Shown: positions 12,825 through 21,838 of the stretch, in pieces | Numbering within the stretch: position 1 is the stretch's first letter | Layout of the letters: the number at the start of each line of letters is the position of its first letter | Translations under genes and position numbers: made by a program | Assembly: GCA_004352715.1 (NCBI GenBank) | Contig: SCFE01000099.1 | Span: 1,162,198-1,199,447 of the forward strand | Direction of reading: 5' to 3' | DNA from: Hofstenia miamia | Lineage: Eukaryota; Xenacoelomorpha; Acoela | Length of the DNA: 37,250 nt | Notes under the pieces: generated by a model | The model's database searches: none | Seen by the model: the letters and a program-made list of their open reading frames with translations, nothing else | What the model was told of the DNA's origin: nothing

Positions 12825-13745
12825 CTCCTATCCATGCACTGTCGGAGTCTATTTACAAATTTTTATCTAAGAAGTAAGTAAGAAAATATTGAAGCTGTTA
12901 ACAGCAAAATGGGAAGCCCTGCTTATAGACATTGCTCGTAGAAAAGGTTCAATGTACCCATACGCTCTGTATACCGCTTTATATAATTAATGCCAATAAT
13001 TTTCAAATTTCTGGTATTGCAGGTTGAATTCTACAATAGAATTGTGACGGTCTTTTCTCATCGCTTAGGTAATAGATTTTATTGTTAACAAGTAACGTTG
13101 CATCCGAACTTATGGGATCAATTGGGTCAAACACCATTACAAAGACAAAATACTGCTTGCTTTTTAAATACGATATTCATTCTCAGTTAATTGAATTAGC
13201 ACATTCAAAGTCCACTCTTATCCACACTAAGTCAATAATTGAAATTTATGAATTACTACATGCACTGGCGGATCCCTTTAAAACCAGCGCCACTATACTT
13301 TTTTGAAATACTAAAACCAAAAAAATTAAAATGACTTCGCATGTGAATCGACTGCTCCCAACAGCTTAGTGCACATACATTAGCGCTTCATCAGCAATTT
13401 TTGAGTGATACTTATGCAGCGAGTGTATCGGATTAACAAATATTTCCATTTTTTAAGATCATGAAAAATATCGCCTACTAAAATTCTTTGCTGGATCCAG
13501 TTTTCGTCGTTTGTATAAACAAAAGCTCAATCTAGCTGCTGACACAAATTTCTGGAATTACAACAGTTTAACATATCTAAGATGAAATTGATCTTAATCA
13601 TATATTTTCAAATAATGATTTAAATCACTTAAGACGAGTTTCTGCAATTATTAATTCGCATACATGCTGTAAATTTCATTCAAAAATTTAGTATATATGA
13701 ATACATTTTTACTTGTTTCTATTTTACTCAATTTTGTTGATTCAG

Positions 13746-13969
13746 ATCTCTACGATAGCTCCGATAACAATAAAGAGCATTTTGTTCAAGAGGCTGGCTC
13801 GTCCAAAATGAAATGTAAAGTTTGTGGAACACAGTTGCGTTATGAAAACGCAAATAAGCATTATACATCCGCAATCGAAATATCAGCTTCTTATTTCGAA
13901 TTCTCAAGAGGCAGTGAAACAGTGGGCGCAGACAGTGTTTTCACTAAACCCAAACCTAATAGAAAGTAG
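13746..13969 (+). CDS. Possible zinc-finger exon or transposase-derived fragment
   Basis: A long pyrimidine tract ending TTGTTGATTCAG precedes 13746 and would serve as an acceptor. The frame beyond is open to a TAG after 13966. It reads DLYDSSDNNKE, then KMKCKVCGTQLRYENANKH, which has a C-x2-C pair and a nearby His like the BED-type fingers at the N-terminus of hAT transposases and of host proteins derived from them. The second His of a proper finger is not clearly placed, and sequence after it loses resemblance, so a frameshift or exon end may lie near 13870. Alternatives are a chance ORF or a decayed hAT fragment. Confidence 0.3.
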
Positions 13970-14721
13970 TAATAGCCCCAAGCTAAACTTTGAAAAGGGT
14001 GTGTCATAAGTGACTACAATTTTGAAATAGCTGCATCTAAATGAAAACTTTTTCAACATTAAAACAATGTATAGTCTTTGAACACACAGAAAATAAATAT
14101 TTGAAAAATCGTGTCAAAATGTTGAACAATTCCTCTATTTTGGTCCACGAAGGTATGAAGACGAATAGAATAATTTATTTATAGTATATGTGATAAATTA
14201 CCCTATCGATTGTATATTAATTGTAACGAATTAATCGCTCTGAGTCACTGCTAGCAAAATCCTGAACAAATGCACAGAATAAAATTTAATGGGTTCGCGA
14301 AATATAAGCCAATGTTCATGAAGCTTTGCTACAATTGGAAACATCTGGACTAAATAGAGCGCTTCTTTGGACTGTTAAAGTGAACAACCGTATTTTCTGC
14401 ATAACAATGTAAAATTATTTCCATTGTTTCATAAGAAAAATTACTATCTCCTCTACAATTTTAAACTTTATAATGAATTGAAGGTCCTTCATCAAGAAAC
14501 AATAGGTCCAAAGGTCCATATAAATGGATTTAAATACTCAATTGATAGAGTGCTGCACAAAATAGCAATTCAAAATGGATAAGGGTTTAGACAATTAGTT
14601 CACTATTGGATATGGAATTTAAGGTTGTCATACTTGAAAATATGACTTGATGATAGGTGCCAACTGGAATATAGGCTATGAACACAAATTTATGAATAAT
14701 TTTTATAAAGTTACGCTGACC

Positions 14722-15022
14722 CAGGAGGGTTGGCATGTTTTAAACACGATCTGTTTAAATATGTTTTTAACACTAAAAACAACTTTTTTGCAATGTTTTT
14801 TAAATGTTTTTTTCCAAATATTTATAGAACTTTATGGAATGTAATTTTTTGTTTCATCCATTCGTACTTTCATAACCGATTTTCGTAAAACTTGCGTTTT
14901 GCTTACGTGTATGAAACGAAAAATAAATGTAGATAAGTTTATCAATTCAAAGTTTGTTAGTATATGTGTTTTCAGCAAAATTTTAGTACCTTGAGGTGGT
15001 CCTGTTTAAGAGCAAAAACTAT
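14722..15022 (-). repeat. Dispersed repeat family 1, copy 1 (inverted relative to copy 2)
   Basis: The reverse complement of this stretch aligns along its length with 21585-21838. Shared words are GGTTATGAAAGTACGAATGGA, read here in two parts as GGTTATGAAAG and TACGAATGGA, GTACTAAAATTTTGC, and ATAAACTTATC. Between these words the copies differ by substitutions and short indels. The end near 14722 (GGAGGGTTGGCATGTTTTAAA) corresponds to the CAGGGTTGTGTTTTAAA end of copy 2, which looks hAT-like. No coding content is visible; the 65-codon ORF at 14647-14844 is not convincing. Confidence 0.7.
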
Positions 15023-16450
15023 GTTTGAATGAAATTTCAACAAAATATATACATATGAGCTGGTAAGAGAAATATTGAGTCGCAAAGTCTATCAAATAGA
15101 GCGAAGCAAATATAGCCTCATTCCTGGAGTAATAAATAGCTGATTTTAAGTATATTATTCTTCAAATCTTTAAAAGTACGTGGATTCTGTTTGTCTACGG
15201 CATCTCTCATAAATCTATAAGCAATTATAATTGAAGAAATATCGGCACCATTATGTGGAACAAAATGATCCTTCATCCAATTATTGCTAAACCTTGAAAG
15301 CATGTGGGTTCGTTTCGTCTTGCTAAAGTATCCATCCTTATGGATAGAGTGTAATAATAATGAAATAATATTGCTGGCTGTTGAGTGCTTCATAGTATAA
15401 ATTGTTCCATGACATTAGCTGTATCGGGCTGGGTTGATGGGTAATAATGGCCTAAACCCAACCCACAATCGATTGAAGTAAGCTCTCTGGAAATGTATCA
15501 TTAGGTCAGATTAATGTGAATAGACAATCCGTAAATACTAAGAACAAATACCTGATCGAAAAATATTTTCAAAAGGTTTTTTTCCAGAAAATCATTTCAT
15601 CACTGTTTTCGATGTCCAATAATGCTCACTGATGGGTTATTATTAAACCTGATCTTGAGAATACAATTTCATTTGGCAACAGTATCAGCAAGCATGAACT
15701 GAAACAGTGGGTTTCACATTTTGAAGTTCTTATGTTGTACACACGTTATGAGGACTAACAAATGTAATCTATTCAATGCATGACGGACAATTAATCGCTA
15801 ACTATATGGAATATCATTTTGAAATTAAGCTTGCATTAATGCTTGAGAGATAAATTCACGACGCATAATGTCTACAAGCACTACATAGAAATTGGACACT
15901 GGTCAATCAAACATAATAATGCAACTGACTACAACAGTGTACTACACGAATGTCTGGCACCAACAATGGCAGAAATAGGCAAACAGTACACGCTCATCTC
16001 GTTGAATCGCATACAAGCTCAGCTGTGATTAACCAATTGAAATAAAATCAATGTCTTGAAACCAATCTCTTCTTCATTCAAACAATACACTATCTAGGCT
16101 TTGAAAAAAAAAGGGTTAGGTTTGATTGGTGCAAATTTTGGAGACATGGGGTTTAAATTGGCATTCCGATGAGGCTTACGAATCTCAAATCGCACACCAA
16201 AGTGTATCTAAATTAGTTATCAATTTGAACTAATTATTTTCGTGGGTTATGGATGGCGCATTAAAATAAAATGCAAGTTTATAATCGAATATGAACTGAC
16301 ATACTGGTCAGATATATTGCTGATGCGAATAATGGTCGTCTTACCAGCGCGAAAACCAACACTATAAACTAGTTTAATGCGCAGAAGCAAGAGGTAGGAT
16401 ATGGGTCACCTAACAAAGGCCTCATAAAGCGTGAAAGGAAATTATTAGCT

Positions 16451-16535
16451 GGCTTTACTTCGATATGCGTAATTTGAATTAAAATAGACCTTCCATTAAC
16501 AAAAGTCAGACAGTGTTGACAGACTGACCTCTAAG
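16451..16535 (+). repeat. Dispersed repeat family 2, copy 1
   Basis: This is similar to 36848-36926 in the same orientation. Both run CTTCGA..GC..AATT, then GACCTTC.ATTAA, then AAAGTCAGAC, then CTGACCTCTAA. The GTCAG/CTGAC pair makes a short hairpin. No function is recognised; it is likely a piece of an unclassified transposon or SINE-like repeat. Confidence 0.6.
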
Positions 16536-17008
16536 ATATTCACAGGTAGCACTGTGTTAAACAATAAAAATACTAAAGGTGATCTCTGAAAAAATATAGC
16601 TCTGAAAAAAATAGCCCTTCGATTTACAGATTTTTATTAACATCGAGTTCATAAGTTCTGTTCACAAGGGAGATCAAGAATGAAGCTCGATTAATCGGAT
16701 TTCATATTGATCGGATTTTACGATGTCTATCGATGAATAAAGCACTTCGCAAAAAACCTCATTTCCATAAAACACATGCTTAACAATCGTTTGCACATGA
16801 TTTCAGTGTTAGAATTCCACAAAAGTGTACTGAAAAAATGATATGAACTAATACTTTATTAATGGGATCAAATAATTCATGTCTCTTCTGATGAATAATT
16901 TATTGATGTAACAATATTTAACAATGTACAAAATTTTTCAAAAGAAATTTATTAGTTAAACTTAAACCGCATAGAAATTTTTCAAATTTTTGATGGCTTT
17001 TCGGTGTA

Positions 17009-17650
17009 CAGTGTGTTCCAACTGAAACGTAATTTTTAAATCGCTTATGAGACATATTTATATAGACTATAATTTATAAATGTTTTTTTAATCATTTTAT
17101 AGGTAATGAATATACATTTTATTATTGAAAGGCATTTATTAACTATTTTCATTTTGAAACATACAAAAAATCTTTAAAATCTTAAAGAAGGTGCTCAAAA
17201 TGTACTCCATATTCCCACAGACACAAAGTTGCACGCCTCAACACATTGTGACTGATCTTCTCTATAACTTCCTTTCTGTAAATCTGGTCACACAGTTTAC
17301 CAAAGATTCGATTGAGTTTGGTTTTTGTATATAAACGTCAGCTTGAGCTGCCGCCCAGAAATAGAAGTCTAGGGGATTCAAATCAGGACTGTGTGCTAGT
17401 CGGGGGTACTCCGTTCTTCTACTGATTACTCGTCGATCTTTCGTTGGAGAAGGCGTTCTTCCAAACTGCTGAACTATCATTTTTTTCTCGTTGCCTGAAA
17501 TCATCTTCGTTTTGATTTTGAAGCTCTGATAGGTTTCTTAAATCAAATGTCTCACTTTTAGCTACAAAATCCTGTATCTTTGATACCACTTTATGCAATG
17601 AAAATACACAAAAATGAATTTAAAAATTACGTTTGAGATGGAATACACTG
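17009..17650 (-). mobile_element. Mariner-like element with terminal inverted repeats and TA target duplication, internally deleted
   Basis: The ends are inverted copies. The left arm 17005-17041 and the reverse complement of 17618-17654 match at 34 of 37 bases, counting the flanking bases. The element proper begins CAGTGTGTTCC and ends in ACACTG, with TA on both sides (17007-17008 and 17651-17652), the target duplication of the Tc1/mariner superfamily. At 642 bp it is about half the usual length of an autonomous mariner. The coding remnant on the minus strand explains this: the catalytic core is missing. The well-preserved ends mean it could once have been mobilised in trans by a relative. 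Confidence 0.9.
17182..17504 (-). pseudogene. Mariner-like transposase remnant: N-terminal piece fused to C-terminal piece
   Basis: The ORF 17262-17504 starts with MISGNEKKMIVQQFGRTPSP, which resembles the helix-turn-helix region near the N-terminus of this transposase type. After about 30 residues it passes straight into LAHSPDLNPLDFYFWAA, the block around the third catalytic aspartate. The first two catalytic aspartates, normally between these blocks, are absent, so there is an internal deletion. The ORF stops at 17262. The family-like C-terminus continues in another frame (ISHNVLRRATLCLWEYG, then HFEHLL) to a stop at 17182-17184, so one frameshift lies near 17265-17280. The protein is non-functional. 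Confidence 0.85.
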
Positions 17651-18217
17651 TACATAAAAATATACTTAAGGGTAGTAGTTGTTCCCATTGGTTTTTGCCC
17701 TAATTACATGAAGATTAGGAATAGATAGAATTTTAAACTTTCAAAAAATTTGAAAATTTCAATGAAAATCTTTCGAACACTTCAGCCACATCAATACTCT
17801 CTCTAGAACAAATTTCCAACATTACATTCATACACATTCACCAGTAGATGTGTTCAAATTGAAAATTGATTTGAAAATGACATTAGAATTCAAAAACTAC
17901 CTCATGTGAAATTTGACTTTTTAGACATCTCACTTTCTAGTCTGTGTCACCTTTTTAAATGGGAATCTCTAGCATGACGTCACTATTTTAGGTATTTTCT
18001 AGGGTGCTCCTTTATATGATGAATGAAAACTAAACCTCTAATAAAAAAATTGATTCTAGAACAAAAAAATCTACTATAATTAATACTTTAAAAAAGCTTG
18101 TGAAAATTTGTGTCCGAATATTTATAACCATGTACAGATTTAAAGTCAAATGTCAGACTTTCCAAACTTACGATTACAATATGGATATCAATTTGAATAG
18201 CATAATACAGTTCCTAC

Positions 18218-18431
18218 CTGCTTGAATGGGACTGGCTTGCGATAAAGTTTGAATTCGTATCTGCAAAGTTCACAGTGATTTGTACCGGTTGTGGCTAACC
18301 ACTTTTCGATGCATGACTTATGAAGATAGCCTTGTGTGCCAGAACACCAACAAGGCGTTAAAAGTGGTTCTTCTGCATCACCTTCATGACACGTTCTACA
18401 AATTGGAGCATCTATGTCAATCTTTGATTCC
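18218..18431 (-). CDS. RING-CH domain exon of a MARCH-type E3 ubiquitin ligase (internal exon, partial gene)
   Basis: This is one internal exon of 214 bp, coding 71 full residues. Reading the minus strand, it is preceded by an acceptor (TTTTCTTAG before GGAATCAAAG) and followed by a donor (CAAGCAG then GTAGGAAC). It enters with one base of a split codon and ends on a complete codon. The residues form a full C4HC3 RING-CH finger: Cys11, Cys14, Cys27, Cys29, His37, Cys40, Cys53 and Cys56 of the exon, with spacing C-x2-C-x12-C-x-C-x7-H-x2-C-x12-C-x2-C and the expected Trp44 after HKSCIEK. Motifs such as PICRTCHEG, HKSCIEKW and CELCRYEF resemble the MARCHF2/MARCHF3 branch. In that family the finger recruits an E2 enzyme on the cytosolic face of endosomal or plasma membranes, and two membrane helices follow it. 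Those helices and the start codon must lie on other exons, which I could not find in the window. The ORF extensions beyond both splice sites are intronic. The domain call is secure; the subfamily is an inference. Confidence 0.9.
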
Positions 18432-19078
18432 CTAAGAAAATTCAAATATGGGAATAGTAATACTACATAAATAAAAATGTTTAATAAAAATTAGTTCCTA
18501 AGTAATTCAAAAAGTAACTTCGTAATCACGCAAGAACTTAAAGTTGGAAATGAGGCTAAATTTTAAAGTCTCATACGGTCCATATATAATCTTTGTCAGA
18601 GGAATTTTGCACTATAAATGCAATTACAATATGCTGCATACACTAACCTAGCTCACATATTTTACACCCATACGCACTACGCAGCTAGGGCTAGATTTCA
18701 AATATGCTAGAGTTGGAATCAAGTTGGATTGGAATATGCCTGAAATCTCAAAGGTACCGCACAAATTTGAAAACACCTTTTGAAATTTTTATTGTTTCTT
18801 GTTTACAATCTGGATGAAGTACCGATAAGAAGTGCATATATGTAAAACTTTATATATTTATTGCTATATATTATTTTAAAAATGTATAATAGTTTTAAAC
18901 ACAGTTATTCATTACACTGTTTCTATTAATCAACAACCAATATAATATGAGTATATACACTGAACGATAAGACATTGTTAATAGCATCATAAAGCAGACG
19001 ATTGCTTAACATTCTCTGAAAAAATAAAATTGTTTAAAATTAAACACAGTGGATAAAACTGCATAAATCGCAAAAAGA
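18432..19078. other. Presumed intron upstream of the MARCH exon
   Basis: This stretch lies 5' of the RING-CH exon on the minus strand and begins with its acceptor. It is AT-rich, with no second exon visible. By the same logic, DNA below 18217 is downstream intron, interrupted by the mariner-like element at 17009-17650. Confidence 0.5.
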
Positions 19079-19248
19079 GATATATATATATATATATATA
19101 TATGTATGGCCACATTAATTGTTGAATCAGTGACGTAATTAAGATTCTCTGTAAATGGACTATCCAAAAGGGGCTAAGTATTTACTGAAAGGCTACTTCA
19201 CATGGCCTTTGCGAATTATAGGATTAATTTGATTCAAAAATAGGTTNT

Positions 19249-19284
<36 letters not shown>

Positions 19285-20039
19285 ACACAATAATTTAAAG
19301 TTGATAAATAATTGATTGAAGAAAAATGTCTGCATTTAATAGCAGGTGCCAATCAAATATTTGAAAACAGGAATTTGAATGTTGGCAGATGTCAATAAAT
19401 ACCAAATGTGTAATTTATGACTTTTATCTCTCCATTTGTCTATCTCATTTATCTAATGGAAAAGTCTTATTGGAGGCAAATGTGTAGGTGATATCTTATA
19501 AAGTCATGAACGTTTATAAAAATATTTACAATTAGAATATGATGACCCTACCACAGATATGAGATCCCCCTTTTATTTTAGAAATTGAATTCAGGTAGAA
19601 ATTTAGTTAACCAAAAACTATAAATTAAATGTAAAATTGACGTCTAGAGGTTACATTAAAGTGCATAATAAATATTTAGAAATCTATATTTTGGCAATTG
19701 CATTAGCAAATGAGATTATATATTAAGTACTAACCAATAAATTAAAAGAGAATTGATCTTTTTACAACGCCACATCTAACGAAACATTACATGTAATTAA
19801 AACATTATCTGCAGAACAATTATACTAAATATTTTTAGCACCACCTATCTGCGCATTAAGGAAATCGTCTGAATACAAACATTATAAAATAAAAAGTAGG
19901 AAATGATATATATATATANNNNNNNNNNNNNNNNNNNNNNNNNNNNNNNNNNNNNNNNNNNNNNNNNNNNNNNNNNNNNNNNNNNNNNNNNNNNNNNNNN
20001 NNNNNNNNNNNNNNNNNNNNNNNNNNNNNNNNNAAATGT

Positions 20040-20073
<34 letters not shown>
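19079..20073. repeat. Cluster of (TA)n tracts with a 115-base gap
   Basis: TA runs lie at about 19079-19103, 19253-19281, 19908-19918 and 20041-20073. N occupies 19919-20033, and a lone N is at 19247. The sequence between 19282 and 19907 is unique AT-rich DNA without recognisable coding. Confidence 0.9.
19102..19246 (+). repeat. Exact 145-bp direct duplication, copy 1
   Basis: The stretch from ATGTATGGCCACATTAATTG to CAAAAATAGGTT is identical to 20071-20215. It is preceded by a (TA)n tract, as is the second copy, and followed immediately by a lone N at 19247 and another (TA)n tract. The position against an N suggests an assembly join rather than a biological repeat. Confidence 0.95.
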
Positions 20074-20077
<4 letters not shown>

Positions 20078-20215
20078 GCCACATTAATTGTTGAATCAGT
20101 GACGTAATTAAGATTCTCTGTAAATGGACTATCCAAAAGGGGCTAAGTATTTACTGAAAGGCTACTTCACATGGCCTTTGCGAATTATAGGATTAATTTG
20201 ATTCAAAAATAGGTT
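20071..20215 (+). repeat. Exact 145-bp direct duplication, copy 2
   Basis: This copy is identical base for base to 19102-19246, about 970 bp away in the same orientation, and again follows a (TA)n tract, here just after the 115-base gap at 19919-20033. The downstream sequences differ (ATAACGATAA here, N then TGTTTATATA at copy 1). Confidence 0.95.
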
Positions 20216-21584
20216 ATAACGATAACTTATCTCTATACACTAGTGAAAATCGATGGTTCGGGTAAATAATGCAAGTAATTGAAAATTCATTCAACAGAAG
20301 AGCATAGGGTGGACTGAAATTGTACTAAAAGGGACTGCAGTCCACTATTGATTACGACCCTGTGGTGAATGTACTCCCATTTTAATGATGGATATTCTTG
20401 GTAGCATTCCAAACAGCGAACTGTCTATTTGTCTGAATATTTTATATACTTTTGTTATAATTAGTTTTGTTTAAATTCGCAAAAACGCAGCGAGTCTAAT
20501 CTAATCAGGTCATCGGGAGATTTATTTTCTAATTATAAGAGTTTGCACAGAGTCTAAGCGGCAGAATGTGACCCAGTTGCAATTATGGAATGTACACTAG
20601 GCCAGTCGGCAAACTGATAATATCGACTCGAAGATAAACAGAATTTAAATTATGAAAAATAGTCACATATATACTGCGATAGCATTACTTATAGGAAAAG
20701 GGTAATATTACATAATTATAAGTAATTTATATACAAATAGCTTCTATTACATTATTACAGGATCGTTGAAATATAGAAATCGAGGATTCCATTAGAAAGG
20801 AAATGTGGCAAGCCACTGATTAAGACCAACAGAGCCGAACTTAACTTACCAAAATCCAAAACTAGGCACGCGTGGATAACCGCAAGTCACTAAACTTGAA
20901 GAGATTTTCAAATAAAATAATCATATATTGACAGATTTCTTGCTGCAATTTTTATGGTACATAGTTTTAATACATTCTTCAACATGATTTCATCATTATG
21001 ACCAGGATTGAAAATTAATCTTAGCTAAAGAAAACGTTTTAAAAAAACGCTTAAAATATAGAAATGAAAGAAGAGTTGGGTAAGGGTATGGCATGATTTT
21101 ATACTGAAAGTGGCAATCGACTAATATTCCCCTGCGTTGTAAAAACTTTAAGCAATAATAACAATAACTGTTTAAAGCAGAGATTTAAAGGCCTCTCCAG
21201 CCCTTAGTCTATTGAAAGTGGAACGAATTCTGGTTGGTAGAGGGGGTGGTTCAAGTTAGATTTCTATAACATTTAAAAGATAGTACTCTCATATTACGCA
21301 TCCACCTATTTTAGACGTCATACGTTATTTGGAATTGAAAATAATTTCATTCAGAAAGAAAAATAAAAAAATAACGAAGTTTTATTACCCAGCATATTAA
21401 CTAAGTGGAGTTTTACTTCATAAATTATAAAATTTGGGAGGTTTTTCCCCCACATCTGTCATTGTCCCTTTTGTGCTAATATAGATTTCCCAACACATAA
21501 AAATTGTTCAAGCTTGGCAATAGATAGAAAGGTGGGCAAAAAGCGATTTTTTACAAAAAAAAACGTTTGCGACGTTCAAAAACA
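20216..21584. other. Anonymous AT-rich DNA
   Basis: No gene or RNA seen. A short inverted pair GGTGGACT/AGTCCACT occurs near 20310-20345. Runs such as GTAGAGGGGGTGG near 21238 recall hAT subterminal G-runs but have no paired end. Confidence 0.5.
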
Positions 21585-21838
21585 GTATTTTCTTGCTCTA
21601 AGATATAACCACTTCAAAGTACTAAAATTTTGCAAAACAGAAATAGTTGCAACGATGGAATTATGATAAACTTATCAATATTCATTTTTCATTTCAACTT
21701 TTCAACAGAAGGTCGGTTATGAAAGTACGAATGGACGAATACAAAAATTATTTTCTAAACTTTCCATAAAATTCTTTACGATTTTGAAAAAAAAAATTAA
21801 AAATTTTTGCAAAACATTTTTAAAACACAACCCTGATA
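21585..21838 (+). repeat. Dispersed repeat family 1, copy 2
   Basis: This matches the reverse complement of 14722-15022 in collinear blocks, from TTGCTCT..ACCAC..TCAA through TACTAAAATTTTGC to the end at AAACACAACCCTG. The right end reads CAGGGTTGTGTTTTAAAAAT on the other strand, a hAT-like terminus. I could not find a matching left terminus or an 8-bp duplication. Confidence 0.7.

Larger units (their letters stand above)
11383..12921. mobile_element. hAT-like non-autonomous element A (outer host of a nested stack)
   Basis: The left end reads CAGGGCTCCCA and the right end, reverse complemented, reads CAGGGCTTCCCA. Both ends carry the 12-bp palindrome GCTGTTAACAGC just inside (11402-11413 and 12894-12905). 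The flanks are an 8-bp duplication matching 7 of 8: GTTATAGA at 11375-11382 and CTTATAGA at 12922-12929. An 8-bp duplication with short CAG..CTG ends is the hallmark of the hAT superfamily. The 1,539-bp span includes three later insertions (elements B, C and D), leaving roughly 700 bp of its own. I see no transposase in it; the 83-codon ORF at 12028-12279 resembles nothing I know. Confidence 0.75.
12930..16450. other. Mostly anonymous DNA with a few protein-like ORFs
   Basis: Apart from the possible zinc-finger exon at 13746 and the dispersed repeat at 14722, I see only unassigned ORFs. The minus-strand ORF 15118-15393 (91 codons, with HFVPHNGADISSIIIAYRFM) and the plus-strand ORF 15843-16028 (with LHECLAPTMAEIGKQYTLIS) have balanced composition but no known motif. 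Either could be an exon or chance. Confidence 0.4.

Noticed and set aside
19845-20136. Overlapping ORFs on both strands
   Set aside because: Artefacts of the TA tract and the 115-base gap.
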